DNA of 64,000 bases, taken from JANOBD01 sp031411495 (GTDB lineage: Bacteria > Planctomycetota > Phycisphaerae > Tepidisphaerales > Tepidisphaeraceae). A program made the translations under genes and the position numbers. The stretch lies in NCBI GenBank assembly GCA_031411495.1, contig JANOBD010000086.1, forward strand, positions 124,001-188,000, read 5' to 3'. The notes below the pieces were generated by a model. The model made no database searches. It was not told where the DNA came from and saw nothing but the letters and a program-made list of their open reading frames with translations. Below are positions 8,163-16,012 of this stretch, piece after piece (the stretch's first letter is position 1; each line of letters starts with the position of its first letter).

Positions 8163-8918
8163 ATGATCCACTTCTTCAAGTTCCGCCAGGACCTCTTCGA
8201 TCCCGTTCCCGCGAGCGACACGTACTTTAAGCGTCAGCCCGGCAAGGGCTGGCCGGAGGAGTGCCCGCCGATCCGCGCGGCGAACGCGTTCGGGTTCGAC
8301 ATCCTCGCGAACTTTGATGTGACGTTCACCTTCGCGCGCGGCACGTGGAAGGCATCGCCGGATATCGTGATCGAATCCGACTTCAACTTCTCGAGCGATG
8401 ACGAATCGGATGGCGCCGCGATGACCCAGCAGTACGCCTGGTTCTGGCAGAAGGGCCAGAAGCTGCCGCATCCGATCAGTGACAACGTCTATGACGTCGT
8501 GAAGCACCAGGTGAAAGTCAGCAGCTTCCTTTACCTCAAAACCGATCCGAACATTCAGCTGCTGATGACCGATCTGCCGAACCAGTCGCGGCCATACCGC
8601 GTGCTGAGCGGGCTGGTCGACACGGATTGGTACCCGGCGAGCTACTGCTACCACATCGTGCTGGAGATGGACCCACGCGCCAGGAAAATCGAGATCAAGA
8701 AGGGCACGCCGCTGTGCCGGATGATTCCCGTTCGGCGTGACACGTATTTCGCCAAGCAGATGACGCCGAATGAGTTCGACGACTTCTTCCAGCGCGGCCA
8801 GGACTGGCTCGAAACCCACGGCCGCGTGCATCAGGCCGCCGAAGACAAGTCGCATCTCGACATCACGCACACGTACGTGAAGCAGCAGATGAAGAGCCGC
8901 TTCGTGGTGATGAAGTGA
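8163..8918 (+). CDS. Conserved-looking cytosolic protein, possible DUF6065
   Basis: A 251-residue soluble protein rich in aromatic residues, without a signal peptide. It starts IHFFKFRQDLFDPVPASDTY and contains WPEECPPIRAANAFGFDI, PYRVLSGLVDTDWYPASYCY and KGTPLCRMIPVRRDTYFA. The pattern WPxxCxPxxxAxxxGF and a late RMIPVRR recall DUF6065, a family of unknown function, but I hold this loosely. The ATG at 8163 is preferred because the upstream in-frame ATG at 8100 lies inside a repeat-derived stretch. It follows hisH in the same direction. No catalytic signature is recognised. Confidence 0.6.
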   Translation: MIHFFKFRQDLFDPVPASDTYFKRQPGKGWPEECPPIRAANAFGFDILANFDVTFTFARGTWKASPDIVIESDFNFSSDDESDGAAMTQQYAWFWQKGQKLPHPISDNVYDVVKHQVKVSSFLYLKTDPNIQLLMTDLPNQSRPYRVLSGLVDTDWYPASYCYHIVLEMDPRARKIEIKKGTPLCRMIPVRRDTYFAKQMTPNEFDDFFQRGQDWLETHGRVHQAAEDKSHLDITHTYVKQQMKSRFVVMK

Positions 8919-8931
8919 GGGAAGGCGAATG

Positions 8932-9015
8932 GCAAGAGGCAATAGGCAATAGGCAATAGGCAACAGGATCTTCTGCCGACTGCCCACTGACTACCGAGTT
9001 CCCACTGCCTCTTGC
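8932..9015. repeat. Iterated-word stem-loop (family F, GGCAATA words)
   Basis: GCAAGAGGCA (8932-8941) pairs exactly with TGCCTCTTGC (9006-9015). Inside the left arm the word GGCAATA is repeated three times in tandem. The right part carries CTGCCGACTGCCCACTG-type words. The right arm encodes the last residues and stop codon of the minus-strand FlgI-like gene. Confidence 0.75.
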
Positions 9016-10781
9016 GTCGTCGGCGCGTTCGTGACGGGGCGCGGGCCTTCCGGGATGATGGGTGCGGTTTCGATGTCGCGGTTCGCGCCGCCGGGCCGAT
9101 CCTGCATGACGAAGTTCGCCTTCTGGTTGCCGGGCGCCATAAGGATGCCAGCATCCGACATTTTGCCGAGCAGCGCGACGATTTCGCCGTAGGTGAAGTT
9201 GAAGCGGGGTTGTCCGGGCGCGCCTTCACCGCCGAAGCGGGCGATGATTTCCGGCAGGTCGGCCGTGGTGAGCTGCTGGACCGGGTCCTGCGTGCTCGAG
9301 CCGCGATAGAAGATCGACATCAGGTTCGCGCGCTCGGGAGAGCGCGTGATGGAGAGCGCATCATCCATCGCGGTGAAAAAAGTCGAATCGGCGAGCTTGG
9401 CCGATGAACCGAGGAACGCGATCCGCGGCACGCCCGTACGGGATGCGTAGATCAGTGCCGGCGCATTCGACGGGACGATGTCGAGCATGAACTTATCGCC
9501 TACCGTCTTGGTGTAGATGGCCGAATCTTCGTTGCGCGCCAGGGCTTTGTAGGCCTCAATGCGGACGAGCGGGTCGGTTGCCGAGAGAAGGTCGCGCAGC
9601 GACATGCTCACGGAAGGGGAGATGGGCAGCGCGCCGAGCGTCGAGACCGCATTCACGCGGAACGGGTTGGCAGCGTCGGTGGCCATCGACGCCAGCGACG
9701 CTTCGGCGGAAGTGTCGCCGATGAACGCCGCCGCTCGCGCGGCCGCAAAGCGGACTTCCGGCTTCTCATTCGTCAGCAGCGGCAGGATCTCCGGCAACGC
9801 GCCCTGGCCGAGTGATTCCATCGCATAGCTGATGTCGAGCAACGCGGCATTCGGCTTGATCGCCTCCGCGGCCAGTTCCTTCGCCTTGTTGATAACGAAG
9901 GCGCTGTCGGTGTTGAAGTACGTATGCAGGATGAGGCCGGTGAAATGCTCCCAGTCGTTGCGGTATTTCGGCGGCACGTTGACGTAGACGAGGCCTTCAT
10001 CCATTGCCGCGGCAACGGTTCCATCCGCAGCGAGTTGATCGATGCGCAGCTCGACCATCCGGGCCATGCGCCGCTCGGCCGCGCGCACCCGCAGGCCCAG
10101 CGGCCGCTGCTTTTCCACCCGCCCGCCGTTGAGGATGACGGCGGTCGTCAATGATCGACGGAGGTCGGTGTTCTGGGCGTTGCTCAGCGCGTATTCGGGG
10201 TTGACGAACATGTAGCCGCGCGCGTTCACCAGGATGTCGATGCCCATGCCGGGGGCGCGAGGATTGGCGCCGTTGGCCATCAACTGCGTGGTGAAGAGCA
10301 TGCCGGTGGCTAGGCTCGTGGTGTTCGTGTCCTCGAGAGCCGACACCTGAACATCGATCCGCTGCCCCGGACTCGCGCCGGGCGGAATGAACGCGTCGAC
10401 GCGGACGATCGCGTAATGCGGGTCGCGCAGGACCATCTCCGGCGTGAAGTTCTCGAAGCCGGCGACGTTCTTGCTGCCGTAGCCGCGCTTCTGCATCTCG
10501 CGGAGCATGTACTCGCGGACCAGGTTCGGCGCCGTCTGCGCGTCGCCGGTCGGATTCTGCAGCACGACCAGGCCGAAGTTGCTGACGCGGTAGTCCTCGG
10601 TTGTCGTCAGATCGACCTGTTCGTAAAGCGTGCCGGCAAGCCACGACGGGACTTCGCGCTTGGGCATCGGCGTGTACTTGGAGGGGATTGCGGTTTTTGG
10701 CGCGGGCTTGGTCGATGCGCAGCCGGTCGCGAGCAACGTCGAAACGGCCACGATGGCCAGAGCGAGGGGGCGGTGTCTCAT
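8991..10781 (-). CDS. Lipoprotein with FlgI (P-ring)-like domain and HEAT-like repeats
   Basis: A lipobox LLATGCAS places acylated Cys at residue 21. Residues about 65-240 match the flagellar P-ring FlgI core: GLVVLQNPTGD, AIVRVDAFIPPGASPGQRIDV, QVSALEDTNTTSLATGMLFTT. The second half (about 310-420) has HEAT/Armadillo-like helical repeats (LPEILPLLTNEKPEVRFAAA). No flagellar gene lies nearby, and true FlgI has a Sec signal rather than a lipid anchor and no HEAT repeats, so this is not a genuine P-ring protein. An envelope scaffold role is plausible. The C-terminal QEAVGTR and the stop codon are encoded by the right arm of the adjacent family F stem-loop. Confidence 0.78.
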   Translation of the reverse strand: MRHRPLALAIVAVSTLLATGCASTKPAPKTAIPSKYTPMPKREVPSWLAGTLYEQVDLTTTEDYRVSNFGLVVLQNPTGDAQTAPNLVREYMLREMQKRGYGSKNVAGFENFTPEMVLRDPHYAIVRVDAFIPPGASPGQRIDVQVSALEDTNTTSLATGMLFTTQLMANGANPRAPGMGIDILVNARGYMFVNPEYALSNAQNTDLRRSLTTAVILNGGRVEKQRPLGLRVRAAERRMARMVELRIDQLAADGTVAAAMDEGLVYVNVPPKYRNDWEHFTGLILHTYFNTDSAFVINKAKELAAEAIKPNAALLDISYAMESLGQGALPEILPLLTNEKPEVRFAAARAAAFIGDTSAEASLASMATDAANPFRVNAVSTLGALPISPSVSMSLRDLLSATDPLVRIEAYKALARNEDSAIYTKTVGDKFMLDIVPSNAPALIYASRTGVPRIAFLGSSAKLADSTFFTAMDDALSITRSPERANLMSIFYRGSSTQDPVQQLTTADLPEIIARFGGEGAPGQPRFNFTYGEIVALLGKMSDAGILMAPGNQKANFVMQDRPGGANRDIETAPIIPEGPRPVTNAPTTQEAVGTR

Positions 10782-10897
10782 GCGGTCAAATCTCCGGCCC
10801 GTTGGGGCAGTTTCATCGAGCGGCAGTCAGCAGTTCAACTAGATCGGAAAACCAGGCAGCTTCGCCACACAACCGGATATCCCCAGCCGATGTCCGA

Positions 10898-11515
10898 CTA
10901 TGCGGGCAGATGCCCGTTGCCGTCGGCCGGCTTCTTAGATCGTACGACCGTACGCTTCTTCGGGTTCGCGCCGGTCGGCCCGACTGGGGGAGGAACCGCA
11001 GTCCGGGCGGCTTCGTCGATGAACAGTTTCCCCTGCGTCGGATCCTCAAAGCGCCGTGCATCCAGGACGGCCTGCGCCTCGGTCATTAACTCCTCGACGG
11101 TCTGGAACTTGCGATACACGCTGGCGAAGCGGACATAGGCCACCTTGTCCAGCCGGCGCAGCCGCTCAATGACCTGCTCGCCGATGTAAGCACTGGGCAC
11201 TTCGCGATCGTGTGCTTTACGGGCCTCTTCTTCGACTTCGTCGACGATCCGGTGGAGTTCGCTCTCCGGCACCGGCCGTTTGAAGCAGGCCCGCTCCAGG
11301 CCCACCATCATCTTGGCCCGGTCCCACGGCACGCGCTGGCCGTCCTTCTTGATGACGATCAGCCGGACGGGGTCTTCCACGCGCTCGTACGTCGTGAACC
11401 GCTTGTGGCAATGCAGACACTCGCGTCGCCGCCGGATCGACTTGCCGGCGTCGGCGGTGCGCGAGTCGATCACCTTCAACTCGCTTTTTTCGGATTGGCA
11501 GAACGGACAACGCAT
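10898..11515 (-). CDS. nrdR: Transcriptional repressor NrdR
   Basis: Zinc-ribbon/ATP-cone repressor of ribonucleotide reductase genes that senses dATP/ATP. MRCPFC gives the first zinc pair C3/C6 and CLHCHKRFTTYERVE the second (C33/C36). The ATP-cone follows (VIKKDGQRVPWDRAKMMVGL, about 54-135). The start at 11515 is set by the invariant MRCPFC; the open frame upstream is not conserved sequence. At 205 residues it is about 50 longer than usual because of a Pro/Lys-rich C-terminal tail from about 150 (GANPKKRTVVRSKKPADG), probably disordered and basic. It is divergent from smc. No nrd gene is in the window. Confidence 0.95.
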   Translation of the reverse strand: MRCPFCQSEKSELKVIDSRTADAGKSIRRRRECLHCHKRFTTYERVEDPVRLIVIKKDGQRVPWDRAKMMVGLERACFKRPVPESELHRIVDEVEEEARKAHDREVPSAYIGEQVIERLRRLDKVAYVRFASVYRKFQTVEELMTEAQAVLDARRFEDPTQGKLFIDEAARTAVPPPVGPTGANPKKRTVVRSKKPADGNGHLPA

Positions 11516-11864
11516 GAAGTCCAGCAGGGTACCGCGTTTGACGACGAGTCGCAAAGTAACGGCCACGTGGCGGACTGCCCCGGTCGCGCCTGCATGTTCG
11601 GAAAATGTCCGGTATCGCTGTGCGATCCGGTGCCCTGAACAATCTGTCGCCAGCGGCTTTACGATTGCCAAGCAGGGCGAAATCCTTACGCTCCGATCGT
11701 CGGGGATCGGAATTGGGCGACCATTTGTGTCGCAAACATGCCGATCTCGCCGACCAGATGAATGCAGGGAAGCTGGCCAAGCTAAACGTCTTGATGACCG
11801 AAGCGGAGTGCTTTGGCCATCGAGCGAAACGCTCTGGCCGTCCGGTCAGGAGGACCGACAAGTC
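11516..11864. other. Divergent intergenic region nrdR/smc
   Basis: A 349 bp gap between divergent start codons, expected to hold both promoters. I see no convincing NrdR-box pair, no sigma-70 hexamers good enough to name and no stem-loop of the kind found in most other gaps. The only clear signal is AGGAGG at 11848-11853, upstream of smc. Confidence 0.5.
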
Positions 11865-14800
11865 ATGCGACTCAAGAAACTGGTGCTGCACGGCTTCAAA
11901 AGCTTTGCCGACCGCACCGAGTTCAAGTTCGACCAATCCGTCACCTGCGTTGTCGGCCCCAACGGCTGCGGCAAGAGCAACGTCGTCGACGCCATCAAGT
12001 GGGTGCTCGGCGAACAGTCGGCCAAATCGCTCCGCGGCGGCGCGATGCTCGACGTCATCTTCAACGGCGCCGAGACCCGCAAAGCCTCGGGCATGGCCGA
12101 GGTCGAACTGGTCTTCGAAAACCCTTTCCGTGCCGATGGCGCACGTTTCCTGACCGTCGACACCGACGAAGTCTCGGTGATGCGAAGACTCTACCGCGAC
12201 GGCACCAGCGAATACCTCATCAATCAGCAGGGCGGCCGACTCAAGGACGTCAAGGAACTCTTCCTCGACACCGGCGTCGGCGTCGACGCCTATTCGATCA
12301 TCGAACAGGGGCGCGTGGCGCGCCTGCTCGAAGCCAACCCGGTCGAACGGCGCCAGATCTTCGAAGAGGCGGCCGGCATCTCGCGGTTCAAAGTCCGCAA
12401 GAAAGAAGCCCAGCGCAAACTCGAAAAGGTCGACGACAATCTCGCCCGACTCGGCGACATCACCAAGGAACTCGAAAGCCGCCTGCGCAGCGTGAAGATC
12501 CAGGCCGGCCGCGCGCGGACGTACCAGGAGCTCGCGCAGCGCCTCAGCGAACTCCGCCTGCAGCACGCGCTGCACGACTACCACACGCTCCGCAACCGTC
12601 TCGAGAAACTCGCCGCGAAGCAGGCGGATGCACGCTTCCGGTTCGACGATGCCGAGAGGAACCTGCAGCACAAGATGGCCGCGCTCACGGATGAGCGCCA
12701 CAAGGCCGACCAGCTCGGCACGTCGAAGCAGAATGCGACCCACGAGCTGATCCAGACGAAATCGAAAATCACCCAGGCCGACCAGCAGGCGGACTACGCG
12801 ACGCGACAGCTCAAACAGTTCGACGAGCAGGTCGCGCAGATGACCCACGACCGGGAGACAATGCTCGGCCGCCTGTCTGAAGTGCTCTCGCACTTCGACG
12901 AAGCGACGGCATCGCTCGCGAAGTTCACCGAAGAAGTTGCCTCGCACCGCGCCGCCATCGAAACGCGTCAGGACGCACACCGCACGGCCCAGCTGCGGCA
13001 CAACGAAGTGAACCGCACGCTCGAAGAACACAAGAGCGCGTATCTCGACGCGATGCGCAAGCTCGCTCAGGTCGACTCGCGCATTCAGTCGATCGAAATT
13101 GAGCAGAAGAGCCTCGCCTCGCAGCAGGAAAAGCTCGGCGGCCGGGCGGCCATTCTGAATCACGAAGCCAGCGAGATCGAATTGAGCAAGGGGGCGCTGC
13201 TCGCCGCGATCGAGCAGGTGCTGGCGCAGATCGAAGAGCAACAGACGCTCGCCAACGACCGCGCGGGGGAGGCCAAGAACCTCGGCTCGGCGATCAAGCA
13301 ACTCACCGAACGCCTTGGGTCGGCCCGAGAACACCGCAGCGGTCTGCTCAGCCGGCAGAAGATGCTCCAGGATCTGGAGGCGAAGCGCGAGGGCATCAGC
13401 GACGCCGTGCAGCGCGTGCTCAAGCAGCGGGAGCAGAAGTTTCCGTTCATCCGCGGTCTGGTTGCGGATCTGCTTCGCGTCGATGTCGAACATGCGCACG
13501 TGATCGAGGCCGCGCTCGACGGCCGCGACCAATGGCTGGTGGCCGATCCGAATATTGATCTGCAGCAACATCAGGCCGCGTTTGATGAACTCACCGGGCG
13601 GGTGAATGTCCTGCGCGTCACGCGCGAGCAGGTGCTGGAGCATCTGCCCCGTCGCGAGCAGCAGGAAATCCTCGACGAGCGGCCGAACATGTGTGTCGTG
13701 GCGCAGAGCGAGATGATCGAGATCGAAACGGATCAGGCCGTCTCGATGGCGGATGACACGAGTTCGATGGATGACGACGCGGAGATCCGCTTCATCCCCA
13801 CACAGAATGTTCCGCAATCGCCGATCCAGGAAGAGCGAATCATCAGCGTCGCCGGCAAGCTGATCGACACGCTCGCCTCCAGCACGCGGATGGACGGTTC
13901 GCCGCTCGCGGTCACGGTTGGTTCGAGCGAGGACAACTTCAGCGACCCGGACGATGAAGCCTACGACTGGAACCAGCACGAGCAGTTCATCCGTCTCGCG
14001 GTGGATCTGGTCCGATTCGAGCCCGAAGATCGGGTGATCGCGCTGCGACTGCTCGGCAAGACGGTGGTCGTCGACACGCTCGAAGACGCGCTCGCGCTGC
14101 AGCGCAACGCGCCCAAAGGCTGGCGGTATGTGACCAAGGCCGGCGAAGTGCTCGAAACGGACGGCACCTACCGCGTCGGCCCGCTCGGCGCGTCGATGGG
14201 CATCCTCTCGCGGCGATCGGAACTCGAGGCCGTCACGCACCAGATCACCGATGTCGATGCTCGCATCGCCGCGCTCGGCGAAGAACTCGCGCACGGCAAC
14301 GAACAGGCCCGCACGCTCGAAGGCGCGATCGCGGCGCTGCGGCAGGAGATTTACCGGCTCAACACCAGCAAGGTCGAACACGCCAGCAAGCTGCAGCAGG
14401 CCGAATCGCGCCTGGCCGCGCTGCTGCGCGAGCGGCCGATCATCGACCGCGAGATCGAGCAGATCGCCGGCGCGCAGACGAAGCTCGCCGATGAATCGAC
14501 GCGGCTGGTCGAACAGAAGTCGGTGTTCACGCATAAGCAGGCCGATCATCAGACGCAGATCGATTCGCTCACCGGCGAACAGCAACAGCTCGTCGAACAG
14601 CTCCGCCACGCCGCGGAGGAACTCACCGCCGCCCGCGTCATGGTCGGCCAGCTCGAAGAGAAACAGTACGCGGCCCGGCAGTCGGTCCAGCGGCTCGAAG
14701 CGCAGCGCGGCGAGTTCAAGGCGCAGCTCGATCGGCTCACGAAATCGATCGATACCATCTCGCAGCGACGCGTGCAGATCGAACGCGACCTCCAATCCGC

Positions 14801-15920
14801 AAAGCACCTGCGCGAAACGCTCGCAGGCTCGCTCGACGAACTCGAATCGCGCATCGAGACGATTGAATCGTCGTTCAGTGAAGCACAGAAGCTCGTCTCA
14901 TCGCTCGACGGGGAAGTCGATGCCGTTCGGGATGAGAAGGGTTCCGTCGAGCACGAATTGCACAAGCTCGATATCGATCTCTCGGAAGCGAACGTCCGCA
15001 TCGAGTCGCTCGTGCAGCGGACGCAGGAAGAAATCCAGATCGATCTCGTCGCGAAGTATGCAGAGATCGAGGGTTCCAGTGGCACGGACGCCCCGACCGT
15101 GAGCGAACTGGAGAACACGGGAGAGACGCCCGTGCCACAAAGCCAGAAGCCGGAAATCGACTGGGACGCCATCGCCGAAGAGATCAAGCAACTGAAGGAT
15201 CGCATCGCTCGCCTCGGCAACGTGAATCTCGACGCGATCCACGAACTTGAAGAACTCGAAAAACGCCAGACCGAATACACGTCACAGGTCGAAGACCTCA
15301 CCAGCAGCAAGCAGCAGCTCGAAGCGTTGATCGATCAGCTCAATGCCGACAGCAGCGTCCGCTTCGCACAGACGTTTGAAGCCGTCCGCGAGCACTTCCA
15401 GCTCATGTTCCGCAAGCTCTTCGGCGGCGGCAAGGCCGACATCATTCTCGAAACCGAGCTTGAAGATAAGAAGGCCGTCCTGCCCGAAGGCGCCGACCCG
15501 ACCGCCGGCCCGATCATGAAGCGCGTCGACCCGCTCGACGCCGGCATCGAAGTCATCGCGCGCCCGCCGGGCAAGAACCCCGTCACGCTCAGCCAGCTCT
15601 CCGGCGGCGAGAAGGCGATGACCTGCATCGCGCTGCTGATGAGCATCTTCAAGGCCAAGCCCAGCCCGTTCTGCATCCTCGACGAAGTCGATGCGCCGCT
15701 GGATGAAGCCAACAACCAGCGCTTCACACAGATCGTCCAAGAGTTCCTCTCGATCAGCCAGTTCATCATCATCACGCACCATAAAAAGACGATGCAGATC
15801 GCCGACATGCTCTACGGCGTCACGCAGCAGACGCACGGCGTCAGCACGCGCGTCCCCGTGAAGTTCGACCAGGTCGACACCGGCGGGCGGATCAAGGACG
15901 AAGCGATCGTCGCGGCGTAA
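11865..15920 (+). CDS. smc: Chromosome segregation protein SMC, unusually large
   Basis: SMC ATPase of the condensin complex. Walker A GPNGCGKS is at 31-38, the signature LSGGEKAM near 1245 and Walker B FCILDEVDAPLD near 1270. Two long coiled coils flank a hinge around 510-775. At 1351 residues it is some 150 longer than typical bacterial SMC. One excess is in the hinge: an acidic, low-complexity stretch about 615-705 (SMADDTSSMDDDAEIR, SSEDNFSDPDDEAYD). Another is at about 1065-1095, where a repeat element is translated in frame (NTGETPVPQSQ) inside the returning coiled coil just before the head. The start at 11865 has AGGAGG 11 bases upstream and gives the canonical MRLKKLVLHGFKSF. ScpA/ScpB genes are not in the window. 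Confidence 0.97.
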   Translation: MRLKKLVLHGFKSFADRTEFKFDQSVTCVVGPNGCGKSNVVDAIKWVLGEQSAKSLRGGAMLDVIFNGAETRKASGMAEVELVFENPFRADGARFLTVDTDEVSVMRRLYRDGTSEYLINQQGGRLKDVKELFLDTGVGVDAYSIIEQGRVARLLEANPVERRQIFEEAAGISRFKVRKKEAQRKLEKVDDNLARLGDITKELESRLRSVKIQAGRARTYQELAQRLSELRLQHALHDYHTLRNRLEKLAAKQADARFRFDDAERNLQHKMAALTDERHKADQLGTSKQNATHELIQTKSKITQADQQADYATRQLKQFDEQVAQMTHDRETMLGRLSEVLSHFDEATASLAKFTEEVASHRAAIETRQDAHRTAQLRHNEVNRTLEEHKSAYLDAMRKLAQVDSRIQSIEIEQKSLASQQEKLGGRAAILNHEASEIELSKGALLAAIEQVLAQIEEQQTLANDRAGEAKNLGSAIKQLTERLGSAREHRSGLLSRQKMLQDLEAKREGISDAVQRVLKQREQKFPFIRGLVADLLRVDVEHAHVIEAALDGRDQWLVADPNIDLQQHQAAFDELTGRVNVLRVTREQVLEHLPRREQQEILDERPNMCVVAQSEMIEIETDQAVSMADDTSSMDDDAEIRFIPTQNVPQSPIQEERIISVAGKLIDTLASSTRMDGSPLAVTVGSSEDNFSDPDDEAYDWNQHEQFIRLAVDLVRFEPEDRVIALRLLGKTVVVDTLEDALALQRNAPKGWRYVTKAGEVLETDGTYRVGPLGASMGILSRRSELEAVTHQITDVDARIAALGEELAHGNEQARTLEGAIAALRQEIYRLNTSKVEHASKLQQAESRLAALLRERPIIDREIEQIAGAQTKLADESTRLVEQKSVFTHKQADHQTQIDSLTGEQQQLVEQLRHAAEELTAARVMVGQLEEKQYAARQSVQRLEAQRGEFKAQLDRLTKSIDTISQRRVQIERDLQSAKHLRETLAGSLDELESRIETIESSFSEAQKLVSSLDGEVDAVRDEKGSVEHELHKLDIDLSEANVRIESLVQRTQEEIQIDLVAKYAEIEGSSGTDAPTVSELENTGETPVPQSQKPEIDWDAIAEEIKQLKDRIARLGNVNLDAIHELEELEKRQTEYTSQVEDLTSSKQQLEALIDQLNADSSVRFAQTFEAVREHFQLMFRKLFGGGKADIILETELEDKKAVLPEGADPTAGPIMKRVDPLDAGIEVIARPPGKNPVTLSQLSGGEKAMTCIALLMSIFKAKPSPFCILDEVDAPLDEANNQRFTQIVQEFLSISQFIIITHHKKTMQIADMLYGVTQQTHGVSTRVPVKFDQVDTGGRIKDEAIVAA
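15079..15138. repeat. Family K stem-loop inside the smc coding sequence
   Basis: GTGGCACGG (15079-15087) and the complementary GCCCGTGCCAC end of the right arm (to 15138) form a stem over a loop of about a dozen bases; the right arm GGGAGAGACGCCCGTG closely matches GGGCGAGACGCCCGTG in the intergenic copy at 31473-31491. The left arm is partly decayed. It is translated in frame, giving GTDAP and TGETPVPQ. Confidence 0.75.
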
Positions 15921-15930
15921 AAACGTCCAG

Positions 15931-15993
15931 CCACGAATGAACACGAATCGACACGAATGGGATTTCATTCGTGTCGATTCGCGTTGATTCCTG
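15931..15993. repeat. Iterated-word stem-loop (family D, ACACGAAT words) after smc
   Basis: The left arm 15931-15959 is built of three near-copies of a 10-base word ending ACGAAT; the right arm 15966-15993 is its near-perfect complement, loop 6 bases. It lies between the convergent smc and RTX genes and could act as a bidirectional terminator, but neither side has a clear U-tract. Confidence 0.8.
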
Positions 15994-16012
15994 TCTCAAT
16001 CCTGAATCGTGA

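Noticed and set aside
8991..10781. A true flagellar P-ring gene
   Set aside because: Lipid anchor, HEAT repeats and absence of any flagellar neighbour argue against it despite the FlgI-like core.
11516..11864. NrdR boxes for autoregulation
   Set aside because: No pair of ACAC-like 16-base palindromes could be found in the gap.
11217..14807. A very long open frame antisense to smc (about 1200 codons)
   Set aside because: It is a codon-bias shadow of a high-GC gene: Asp/Leu/Val/Arg-rich without motifs, while the plus strand encodes a complete SMC with Walker and signature motifs.
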